Below are positions 6,109 to 12,340 of a DNA stretch of 13,041 bases, piece by piece; within the stretch, counting starts at the first letter, position 1, and every line of letters begins with the position of its first letter. The position numbers were made by a program, and so were the translations under genes. Source of the stretch: Spirochaetes bacterium GWF1_49_6 (lineage in GTDB: Bacteria > Spirochaetota > Brevinematia > Brevinematales > GWF1-51-8); the NCBI GenBank assembly GCA_001829395.1, contig MIBD01000197.1, forward strand, positions 3,006-16,046. The letters are read 5' to 3'. Under the pieces are notes generated by a model, which saw only the letters and a list, made by a program, of their open reading frames with translations, did not search any database and was not told where the DNA came from.

Positions 6109-7362
6109 ATGAAAACAATCGTACTACTCCTTTTACTGGCGCCGTTGAGCCTGAATGCCATGATCTTCATCCCGATGGACGACGCGCAACCCAACCACCT
6201 GAAAGCCTACGGGCTGGCGTACCTCGCCCTGAAAAAAGGCGTGCAGGTAAAATGGCTCCTGAATTATCGCGGGGGCAGTTTTATTATTATGAGCGATTCA
6301 CCCGAGTTGGCCGAATGGGGCCTCCTGCGGAATGTCGCCAATAAGCCAATCGGCGAATCGGATTTCGCGTCGATCAAAGCGGTGATCGACAAGGAGAACA
6401 TGAATATCGTCGACCTCGATAAAGCCCCTGTTGTAGCTGTATACGCGCCTCCGTGGACGGCCCCGTGGGACGACGCGGTAACTCTGGTGCTCGAGTACGC
6501 GGAGATACCCTATACCCGCATCTGGGATCAGGAAGTGATAGGGGGATTGCTTACCCCGGAAAACTTCGACTGGCTTCACCTGCATCATGAGGACTTCACC
6601 GGGCAGTACGGGAAGTTCTGGTTCAATTACAGCGCGGAAAAATGGTACATCGAACAGGTGGCGCTTTTCCAGAAGATCGCGGGGTCGCTGGGCTTCAAGA
6701 GCGTGCAGGAGGAGAAAAAAGCGGTCGCCGCGAAAATCCGCCAGTACGTGATAGACGGGGGATTCATGTTCGCCATGTGCTCCGCGACCGATACCCTCGA
6801 TATCGCGCTCGCCTGCCAGGGATTCGATATCGTCCCGGGGCAGATCGACGGCACCCCGTTCGATTCCGCATGGCCGCAGAAGATCGATTACCAGAGCACG
6901 CTCGCGTTCGATAAATTTCAGCTGATTACTGAGCCGTATATCTACGAGTTCTCCGATATCGATATCGACCCGACGGTCGAAAATATCTACGCCACGCCGT
7001 TTTACTTCCGCCTGAACGATTTCTCCGCGAAGTACGATGTGATCCCGACGATGCTGATACAGGATCATAAGAACATGATCAAAGGGTTTTTAGGGCAGAC
7101 GACGGGGTTCCAGAAGAGCCTGATTAAGAAAGATATTACCATACTCGCGGGTATCGACGGTAAAAGCTGGGTGAATTATATCCACGGCGACCGCGGTAAG
7201 GGCACGTTTACATTCTACGCCGGGCACGACCCCGAGGACTATGCCCACCAGGTCGGCGACCCGCCCACCAATCTCGATCTATTTCCCAATTCTCCGGGAT
7301 ACCGTCTCATCCTGAACAATATTCTATTCCCGGCGGCTAAGACGAAGAAAAAGAAAACATAA
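6109..7362 (+). CDS. Exported protein of unknown function with a GATase-1-like fold
   Basis: A 417-residue protein with a clear Sec signal peptide (MKTIVLLLLLAPLSLNA, likely cleaved after A17) and no lipobox cysteine. I do not know its function. Visible motifs are FIPMDDAQPNHLKAYGLAY (20-38), APPWTAPWDDA (113-123), FDWLHLHHEDFTGQYGKFW (153-171), YVIDGGFMFAMCSATDTLD (213-231), FYAGHDPEDY (369-378) and RLILNNILF (399-407). GGFMFAMCSA resembles a nucleophile elbow around C224, and GH...RLxLNNIL resembles the end of class I amidotransferase-like or ThuA-like domains; this fold assignment is my inference. As I recall, similar proteins are labelled 'asparagine synthetase B' in databases, but no N-terminal catalytic Cys or ATP-binding synthetase motif is present. 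It is a single gene, divergent from the rimP operon and convergent with tonB, and ends in a Lys-rich tail. Codon use matches its neighbours. Confidence 0.85.
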   Translation: MKTIVLLLLLAPLSLNAMIFIPMDDAQPNHLKAYGLAYLALKKGVQVKWLLNYRGGSFIIMSDSPELAEWGLLRNVANKPIGESDFASIKAVIDKENMNIVDLDKAPVVAVYAPPWTAPWDDAVTLVLEYAEIPYTRIWDQEVIGGLLTPENFDWLHLHHEDFTGQYGKFWFNYSAEKWYIEQVALFQKIAGSLGFKSVQEEKKAVAAKIRQYVIDGGFMFAMCSATDTLDIALACQGFDIVPGQIDGTPFDSAWPQKIDYQSTLAFDKFQLITEPYIYEFSDIDIDPTVENIYATPFYFRLNDFSAKYDVIPTMLIQDHKNMIKGFLGQTTGFQKSLIKKDITILAGIDGKSWVNYIHGDRGKGTFTFYAGHDPEDYAHQVGDPPTNLDLFPNSPGYRLILNNILFPAAKTKKKKT

Positions 7363-7384
7363 ACTGGTTTGATTGTACGAAATG

Positions 7385-7426
7385 ATTGTCATTTTGAGTT
7401 AATCCGCGATGATGGGCGAAGCAATC
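7385..7426 (+). repeat. Dispersed GTCAT...GCGAAGCAATC repeat, copy A
   Basis: Starts ATTGTCATTTTGAG, continues TTAATCCGC and ends GGGCGAAGCAATC. It matches copy B (7538-7578) over about 42 bases with only a few differences. The outer bases GATTG (7384-7388) and CAATC (7422-7426) are inverted, so the element can close as a hairpin. Elements of the general type GTCATTGCGAG...CGAAGCAATC are widespread intergenic repeats in many bacterial genomes. Confidence 0.7.
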
Positions 7427-7431
7427 TATTT

Positions 7432-7468
7432 ATGGTCACTTCTAAATACTCAGTTAGGAAGTGACCAT
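7432..7468. repeat. Strong inverted repeat between the two dispersed repeats
   Basis: ATGGTCACTTC (7432-7442) and GAAGTGACCAT (7458-7468) form a perfect 11-bp stem. With one bulged G (7457), TAA (7443-7445) also pairs with TTA (7454-7456), leaving an 8-base loop. No T tract follows on either side, so it is a poor intrinsic terminator. It may belong to a composite repeat unit or be a structured 3' end for one of the convergent transcripts. Confidence 0.75.
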
Positions 7469-7537
7469 TGGGCGTGATATAAAGATTTATAAATACTATT
7501 GTTATAAATGTTAATAGTTTTTAAAACCGCCCATATA

Positions 7538-7578
7538 ATTGTCATAGTGAGTTAATCCGCAGGATTGGCGAAGCAGTC
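7538..7578 (+). repeat. Dispersed GTCAT...GCGAAGCAATC repeat, copy B
   Basis: Starts ATTGTCATAGTGAG, continues TTAATCCGCAGGATT and ends GGCGAAGCAGTC, in the same orientation as copy A and about 150 bases from it. AATCC-GCA-GGATT inside it is a small hairpin. The CAATC end has changed to CAGTC, so the outer pairing seen in copy A is weakened. Confidence 0.7.
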
Positions 7579-7622
7579 AAAAAAATATTCCCGGATAAAA
7601 AATCACCGTATCTCTGTAATAG

Positions 7623-7643
7623 AAAAAATTTTCGTATACGAAA
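7623..7643 (-). terminator. Weak terminator-like palindrome downstream of tonB
   Basis: The 14-base palindrome TTTCGTATACGAAA (7630-7643) lies about 30 bases after the tonB stop. On the minus strand it can fold as TTTCG-TATA-CGAAA and is followed by ATTTTTT. The stem is only 5 bp and AT-rich, so a weak terminator or a protein-binding palindrome are both possible. Confidence 0.4.
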
Positions 7644-7673
7644 TTGATGAAGCGGCGGAATGTATCAGGCGGG

Positions 7674-8612
7674 TTATTTGACCTTGATGGTGAACGTCTT
7701 GACTACGGTCACGGGGCCTACCGATGCGGGCACCGATTCCACGATGATATTCTGGAGCTCGATCTGGAAAATACTGTCTAATTCGATTTCCCCGGACGAT
7801 TCGAGGATATTCACTTTTTTAACAGTGCCCTCTGGGGTGATCGTGAGGCGGACGGTGATTTTATAGCTCAGTCCCTTCATCTTGTACTCGTCGGGTATCT
7901 TCGATGCCAGATCGGGGAATTTGATCGTCTTACGGGGCTGTCCGTTCCATTTGGCGTCGCTCAACGGGTCGGTCTTGTCGATCTTATCGCCTGAATCGTC
8001 GGGCTGATTATTCTGGTTGTTTAGGGCCGTGTTATTGTTCTGCTGGTTGGATAGTTCGCTCAGTATCTTATGCGAAAGATCGCCGACCTGATTTGCGGGT
8101 ATTTTGGACGGGTTATTGTCCTTCGCCGGCTCCTCGAACATCTTATCGAGGGTATCGGCGGGGGTATTGTTCTTCTTGGCGAGCTGATCCATTTCCTTCT
8201 GGTTCTGGTTGTTTTTTATCTTGGCGGGGTCGATTTTATACAGGTCTTCGGGGTCCTTCGCGGTCAGGTTATTCTTGATGGATTCCTTTACTTCAGCCTG
8301 TGAATTCTGATTCGGGTTGATAGCGGGCATATTAGGAACCGTTTTATCGGGGATAGCGTTTTTCTCCAACACCGGGGAAACACGGTCTTCCAACTGGGGA
8401 GCCTGAGTATGGGCGGGGGTGTTCAGCATATTATCCAGCGAGGACGCGATAGTCTCCACAGGCGAATCGATCATAACCAGCATCGGCTCGGGGGTCTTAA
8501 AGAGATTGCTCTGCAACAAAAGAATCGATAAGATTAATAATATAGCTACATGGATCAAAAATGAAGCTAAGAAACTTTGATTGATATTGATATCTTTCAG
8601 ATTCACCCTCAT
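7674..8612 (-). CDS. tonB: TonB-family energy transducer
   Basis: A 312-residue protein with the three-part TonB layout. A single N-terminal membrane anchor (about 14-35) contains S17-x3-H21, matching the Ser/His motif of the TonB transmembrane helix that couples to ExbB/ExbD. A long, low-complexity periplasmic linker rich in Asn, Gln, Pro, Asp and Lys follows (about 40-225). The C-terminal domain (about 232-312) carries YKITVRLTITPEGTVKKVNIL and the SSGEIELD segment typical of TonB_C. TonB spans the periplasm and passes proton-motive energy to outer-membrane receptors. The linker is unusually Asn/Gln-rich compared with the Pro-Glu/Pro-Lys linkers of enteric TonB. The start ATG at 8610-8612 has AAGGA 6 bases upstream and lies 9 bases after exbD. 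TolA is the alternative, but the C-terminal pattern favours TonB. No receptor gene is nearby, so the substrate is unknown. Confidence 0.85.
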   Translation of the reverse strand: MRVNLKDININQSFLASFLIHVAILLILSILLLQSNLFKTPEPMLVMIDSPVETIASSLDNMLNTPAHTQAPQLEDRVSPVLEKNAIPDKTVPNMPAINPNQNSQAEVKESIKNNLTAKDPEDLYKIDPAKIKNNQNQKEMDQLAKKNNTPADTLDKMFEEPAKDNNPSKIPANQVGDLSHKILSELSNQQNNNTALNNQNNQPDDSGDKIDKTDPLSDAKWNGQPRKTIKFPDLASKIPDEYKMKGLSYKITVRLTITPEGTVKKVNILESSGEIELDSIFQIELQNIIVESVPASVGPVTVVKTFTIKVK

Positions 8613-8621
8613 AAATTATCC

Positions 8622-9032
8622 TTAGGGTTTATTCTCTTTCAGCATGGTGGCAAGACTCATCTTCTTTACTCCGGTAAAGCGGACGATATCCATCGTCTGG
8701 ATTACCTTTTCGTAGGGGACGCTCTTGTCCCCCTGTATGGTTACAACAATATCGCTGCTGTTTGTTTTCAACGCGGCGATTTCTATACCGAGATTATTGA
8801 AGTCGATAATCTGATCGTTCAATTTGACGGTTCCGTCCTTATAGAGGGTGACCACCGCCACACGCACGGGAGCGGCGTCGGATGTACTCGCGCTGGGAAG
8901 ATCGACATTGATCGCGGATGTTTTTATCACGGTCGAGGTAATCATAAAGAAAGTGAGGAGCTGGAAAACAACGTCGATCATCGGGGTCATGTCAATTCCC
9001 GTTTTGGTAGAACGCTCTTTTTTTATCTTCAT
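8622..9032 (-). CDS. exbD: ExbD/TolR-family biopolymer transport protein
   Basis: A 136-residue protein with a short cytoplasmic N-terminus, one membrane helix and a periplasmic domain. IDMTPMIDVVFQLLTFFMITS (13-33) is the diagnostic segment. D20 is the expected proton-carrying Asp inside the membrane, equivalent to D25 of E. coli ExbD. The periplasmic part (VVTIQGDKSVPYEKVIQTMDIVRFTGVKKMSLAT) matches the ExbD/TolR fold. It normally forms a channel with a pentameric ExbB/TolQ, which is not in the window. The start ATG at 9030-9032 has GGAG 6 bases upstream. It is the first gene of a two-gene unit with tonB and has its own promoter. The TolR subfamily cannot be excluded, but linkage to a TonB-type protein supports ExbD. 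Confidence 0.92.
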   Translation of the reverse strand: MKIKKERSTKTGIDMTPMIDVVFQLLTFFMITSTVIKTSAINVDLPSASTSDAAPVRVAVVTLYKDGTVKLNDQIIDFNNLGIEIAALKTNSSDIVVTIQGDKSVPYEKVIQTMDIVRFTGVKKMSLATMLKENKP

Positions 9033-9064
9033 AAGGAACTCCGCTTACATTTTGTACTGTTAAT

Positions 9065-9093
9065 ATTATACCCGAAAAACACAAGATAAACAA
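9065..9093 (-). promoter_or_regulatory. Sigma-70-like promoter for exbD-tonB
   Basis: On the minus strand TTGTTT (9088-9093), 17 bases, then a consensus TATAAT (9065-9070). The start site would lie near 9058, about 26 bases before the exbD ATG. No clear Fur-box palindrome overlaps it. Confidence 0.6.
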
Positions 9094-9137
9094 CAATTCC
9101 GTAAAATAATTTCTTGTTAAACAAAACGGTTAATTTC

Positions 9138-9166
9138 TTGTGAATTATAGCTTTTTTCTTTATAAT
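9138..9166 (+). promoter_or_regulatory. Sigma-70-like promoter for rodZ-rimO-pgsA-pgpA
   Basis: TTGTGA (9138-9143), 17 bases, then a perfect TATAAT (9161-9166). The predicted start near 9173 gives a leader of about 87 bases before the rodZ ATG. The -35 box overlaps the second copy of a 10-base direct repeat AATTTCTTGT (9108-9117 and 9132-9141, 24 bases apart), which could be a regulator site between the divergent promoters. Confidence 0.65.
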
Positions 9167-9259
9167 ATAAATGACATTATACTGTGCCGTATATCTTAGA
9201 AGCGGCGGGTATATGTTTCAATACAAACTATTTATGAGAAACGGGAAGGAGAAAATAGG

Positions 9260-10354
9260 ATGCCGCTAAATGAAAAAGTGACTTTGGGTGAGTACCTGCA
9301 GGATGCGCGTAAGGCCAAAGCGATCTCGATAGATGAAATCGTACGCGAGACGAACATATCGAAAAAGTATCTCGAATCGTTGGAAATGAACGATCTTTCC
9401 GTGTTCCCCGGGGAAACCTATCTCATGGGGTTTTTAGCGACCTACGCCGATACCCTCGAGCTCGACCGCAACACGGTGATCTCGATCTATAAGCGTCAGA
9501 TGCGTATCGAGCAGGACGCGCCTATCGAGCAGTTGGTCGGTACGTCGCAGAAAAAATCGAGACTCCCGCAGGTCGACCTGAAGTCGGTCGGTATTATCGG
9601 CGGTGTTCTCGGCGCTCTCCTTCTGCTCATCCTCATTATATCGAATATCCGCGTTCCCAGCGGCGGAAATAACCCGATACCCCATTCGAACAAGTCCTAT
9701 ACCTATAACCTGACCGATTTGGATAAAATCACCAAGCAGGAGTATGGCCTCGGAGATATGATCTATATCTCTAACGGCACCTCCCTCATCCATATGGAAC
9801 TTAAAGAACTCGGCGCATCGAAGAGCCTCCAGATCGCGGTCAATAAGATGAACTATACCATTAAGGAGCGCGACGTACTGAATATCGATAGCGACGGTAA
9901 CAGTATCAAGGATATGGGCGTGGAACTCACGCGCATCACCGACGGGAAGATCTATATCAGCGTCTTTATCCTGAAAGAGGATGTGACCGATAAGACCAAT
10001 ATTTCCGAAGGGACTATTCAGAAATATAAATCCGCTGTCATCGCTGAAAACGAACTGCTGTCGTCGAAGATCAAGACTAAAATCGACATGAAGATAGTCG
10101 CGGATGCCACCGGATGGATGGAGTATTCCGCCGACGGGTCGGAACCCAAGCAATTTGTCCTGAAGAAAGGGATGGAAGTGCCGATCGAGTTCCAGAACGA
10201 GATGACCCTGCTTCTCGGTAACGCCGGCGCGGTAAAAGTGGTGATCGGCGATAAAACCGAACCGGGCGGGAGTTTCGGCGAAATCAATAAATCCATATTC
10301 TACTGGAAGAACAATCAGGGGCAATTCTCCCTCAATAGGGCGTTCCTGAAATAA
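9260..10354 (+). CDS. rodZ: RodZ-like membrane-anchored helix-turn-helix protein
   Basis: A 364-residue protein with RodZ architecture. The cytoplasmic Xre-like helix-turn-helix (HTH_25 type, about 7-80) reads LGEYLQDARKAKAISIDEIVRETNISKKYLESLE, then FPGETYLMGFLATYADTLELD. A basic linker is followed by one membrane helix (about 109-129) and a periplasmic part. Its last portion (about 275-345; IDMKIVADATGWMEYSADG ... KVVIGD) matches the DUF4115 C-terminal domain. RodZ links MreB to the wall-synthesis machinery at the inner membrane. A middle segment of about 120 residues between the membrane helix and DUF4115 has no family I recognise and makes this longer than a minimal RodZ. The start ATG has AAGGAG 8 bases upstream. 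The TAA stop overlaps the rimO ATG by one base (TAATG). Confidence 0.85.
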   Translation: MPLNEKVTLGEYLQDARKAKAISIDEIVRETNISKKYLESLEMNDLSVFPGETYLMGFLATYADTLELDRNTVISIYKRQMRIEQDAPIEQLVGTSQKKSRLPQVDLKSVGIIGGVLGALLLLILIISNIRVPSGGNNPIPHSNKSYTYNLTDLDKITKQEYGLGDMIYISNGTSLIHMELKELGASKSLQIAVNKMNYTIKERDVLNIDSDGNSIKDMGVELTRITDGKIYISVFILKEDVTDKTNISEGTIQKYKSAVIAENELLSSKIKTKIDMKIVADATGWMEYSADGSEPKQFVLKKGMEVPIEFQNEMTLLLGNAGAVKVVIGDKTEPGGSFGEINKSIFYWKNNQGQFSLNRAFLK

Positions 10355-11691
10355 TGCGTGTTTATTTCGATGCTTTAGGATGTCCTAAGGCGCTTGTCGA
10401 CGCGGAGAAGATCGCGTCGATAGTCCAGAACGCCGAAAATGAAATCGTTTTATCCCCAGCCGAAGCAGAAGTCATCATAATAAATACCTGCGGTTTTATC
10501 GAGACCGCCAAGCAGGAATCCATTAATTCCATTTTAGAATATACCGAGATGAAGAAAGACAACCCCGGCTTGAAAGTAATTGTATCGGGATGTCTGACCG
10601 AGCGTTACCGGAACGAACTCTGGAAAAGTATCCCGGAGATCGATTCGATGATCGGTGCGCGCGATATCGGGAAGATTCTCGACGCGCTGACTCTGAAGAG
10701 CGAGGATATCCTCGATAAAGGGGATTACCGCGAGTATGAGTTCGACGGGGCGCGGACGCCTCTTTTTTCCGGCAGTCAGTACGCCTATCTCAAGATTTCC
10801 GAGGGATGCGCCCGGCAATGCGCCTTCTGCGCGATCCCCTCGATCCGGGGGCCGTTACGCAGCCGCTCGATAGAGGATATCCTCAAAGAGGCGAAATTTC
10901 TGCGGGACGAATGGGACGTCCGGGAGCTGATTCTCGTATCTGAGGATACGTCGGCATACGGGCAGGACAGGTACGGAAAAAAAAGTATCATCACCCTGTT
11001 GGAAAAGCTGATAGAAATGGATTTCGACTGGATTCGCCTGCTGTACCTTTTCCCTGACGAAATAGTCAGTGAAATCGCCGCAATGATGAGCATTTCCGAT
11101 AAAATATGCCGTTATATAGACATACCGCTTCAGCACGCGAGCGGAAGGATTCTCCGCGCGATGAACCGTCCCGGAGACGCGGACACGTACCTATCGATGA
11201 TCGACGGTATCCGTGCGAAAGTCCCCGACGCGGCGATACGGACGGCGTTTATAGTGGGGTTTCCCGGCGAGGATGAAAGCGACCATGCGGCTCTCGCGGA
11301 GTTCCTGAAACAAGCCCGTTTCGACAGGGTGGGATTTTTCGAGTATTCCGATGAGGAAGGGACTCCCGCGCATGAGATGACGGGGAAGGTGCCCGTCATG
11401 GTAGTCCGCCGCAGGATAGAAGAACTGAGCCGGATACAGGAAGGGATTTCCGCCGAACGCCTCGCGGGACGGGTGGGAATGAGGCTGAAATGCATTAACG
11501 ACGGGACGATGATGGAACGGGGGGATGCGATGACCGCGGTATTCCGCAGCCAGTACGAAGCCCCTGAGATCGACGGTAGCATTGTCGCCGTAATCGGGGC
11601 GGGGGATGTCCCCGACGAGCCGTTCTATCAGGTACGAATCACTAAAGTGCTGCCCCCGCACGATTTGGAAGGAGTCATCATTGAGCCGTGA
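10354..11691 (+). CDS. rimO: Ribosomal protein S12 methylthiotransferase RimO
   Basis: A 445-residue radical-SAM methylthiotransferase that adds a methylthio group to the conserved aspartate of ribosomal protein S12. The N-terminal UPF0004 domain supplies the auxiliary-cluster cysteines C10 (ALGCPKALVDAEK), C46 (NTCGFIE) and C80 (VSGC). The GCPKxLVD signature separates RimO from MiaB. The radical-SAM CxxxCxxC is C152-ARQ-C156-AF-C159, followed by the core ending near 365. A C-terminal TRAM-like domain (about 375-440) completes the protein. All six cysteines are present. The start ATG overlaps the rodZ stop (TAATG), a usual sign of translational coupling; no separate strong SD is needed. It ends 11 bases inside the proposed pgsA start. 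A rodZ-rimO-pgsA order recurs in several bacteria. Confidence 0.95.
   Translation: MRVYFDALGCPKALVDAEKIASIVQNAENEIVLSPAEAEVIIINTCGFIETAKQESINSILEYTEMKKDNPGLKVIVSGCLTERYRNELWKSIPEIDSMIGARDIGKILDALTLKSEDILDKGDYREYEFDGARTPLFSGSQYAYLKISEGCARQCAFCAIPSIRGPLRSRSIEDILKEAKFLRDEWDVRELILVSEDTSAYGQDRYGKKSIITLLEKLIEMDFDWIRLLYLFPDEIVSEIAAMMSISDKICRYIDIPLQHASGRILRAMNRPGDADTYLSMIDGIRAKVPDAAIRTAFIVGFPGEDESDHAALAEFLKQARFDRVGFFEYSDEEGTPAHEMTGKVPVMVVRRRIEELSRIQEGISAERLAGRVGMRLKCINDGTMMERGDAMTAVFRSQYEAPEIDGSIVAVIGAGDVPDEPFYQVRITKVLPPHDLEGVIIEP
11669..11674 (+). promoter_or_regulatory. Ribosome-binding site that sets the pgsA TTG start
   Basis: AAGGAG lies exactly 6 bases before TTG at 11681-11683, inside the end of rimO. 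The first in-frame ATG (11699-11701) has no SD at useful distance. The same frame stays open upstream to an ATG at 11606, but that stretch is rimO coding sequence in another frame. Confidence 0.7.
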
Positions 11692-12340
11692 AAACCCCAT
11701 GAAATTCGTATGGACGATTCCCAATGCATTGACGATATTTCGTATCGTTCTTATCCCGCCGATATTAATCATGATCTATCTCGATAACTGGGTCTCCCTG
11801 ATAGCCGGGCTGATACTGTACGGGATATCCGCTATTACGGACGCGCTGGACGGAAAGATCGCGCGGATGCTGAACCAGCAGAGCGAATTCGGGGCGTACT
11901 TAGACCCGCTCGCGGATAAGTTTCTAGTGATCGGGTGCTACGCCGTATTCGCGCTGAAACCCGAGCTGAGGATACCGTTCTGGCTCGTGCTGCTCATTCT
12001 CCTTCGGGATATATGGATTACATGGCTCCGTTCGGTATGCATCAAAAAAGGCATCAAGTTTACCACATCGCTGATCGCGAAGGCGAAGACGCTCGTACAG
12101 ATGATCGGCGCGGCGCTGATACTTATGGCGATGCTGTTTTTCAGGGCGGGCGCGCACTCGGTGAATATCACCGCGTTGGAGTATCAGACGATCGTCATCG
12201 ACCTACTGGGCGAAGGGATGGTCTGGCTGATTTATTTCCCCGTAGTCTTGACAACTTTGATAGTTCTTTTTACTCTTTATACAGGCTTAGATTATTATAT
12301 TCAAATTCGTAAAACGGAACGGGGAGAAAAAGATGTCTAA
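11681..12340 (+). CDS. pgsA: CDP-diacylglycerol--glycerol-3-phosphate phosphatidyltransferase
   Basis: A 219-residue membrane enzyme, counted from the TTG start, that makes phosphatidylglycerol phosphate from CDP-diacylglycerol and glycerol 3-phosphate. The CDP-alcohol phosphotransferase motif is complete: D54-x2-D57-G58-x2-A61-R62-x8-G71-x3-D75-x3-D79. The N-terminus has the family pattern IPNALTIFRIVLIPP, and several membrane helices follow. TTG at 11681 is chosen because AAGGAG lies 6 bases upstream. ATG at 11699 is the alternative and would give 213 residues. It overlaps rimO by 11 bases and pgpA by 8 bases. Family members also include cardiolipin and phosphatidylcholine synthases, but pgpA as the next gene fits the PGP synthase role. 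Confidence 0.92.
   Translation: MSRENPMKFVWTIPNALTIFRIVLIPPILIMIYLDNWVSLIAGLILYGISAITDALDGKIARMLNQQSEFGAYLDPLADKFLVIGCYAVFALKPELRIPFWLVLLILLRDIWITWLRSVCIKKGIKFTTSLIAKAKTLVQMIGAALILMAMLFFRAGAHSVNITALEYQTIVIDLLGEGMVWLIYFPVVLTTLIVLFTLYTGLDYYIQIRKTERGEKDV

Larger units (their letters stand above)
7363..7673. other. 311-base convergent intergenic region
   Basis: No credible gene. It holds two direct copies of a dispersed repeat (7385-7426 and 7538-7578), an 11-bp-stem hairpin between them (7432-7468), an AT-rich stretch (7475-7525), and a weak terminator-like palindrome near the tonB end (7623-7643). It is more AT-rich than the flanking genes. Confidence 0.8.

Noticed and set aside
6298..7068. 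256-residue open frame on the minus strand inside the exported-protein gene
   Set aside because: Composition is Arg/Asp/Val-rich antisense shadow. The plus-strand frame has a signal peptide, SD and promoter.
6109..7362. Annotation as asparagine synthetase B
   Set aside because: No N-terminal nucleophile Cys2 and no synthetase ATP-pyrophosphatase SGGxDS motif, and the protein is exported.
7363..7673. tRNA or small RNA gene in the convergent gap
   Set aside because: No cloverleaf, no CCA-type end and no promoter with a matching terminator. The structure seen is explained by repeats and hairpins.
9033..9259. Fur box controlling exbD-tonB
   Set aside because: No convincing GATAATGATAATCATTATC-like dyad overlaps the promoter. 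AT-rich direct repeats alone are not enough.
9434..10324. 296-residue open frame antisense to rodZ
   Set aside because: No family motif, no SD, and the sense frame encodes a clear RodZ with HTH, membrane helix and DUF4115-like end.
11606..11680. Upstream ATG extension of pgsA
   Set aside because: The extra 25 residues are another frame of the conserved rimO TRAM end and have no SD. Known PgsA proteins start near the IPNALT segment.
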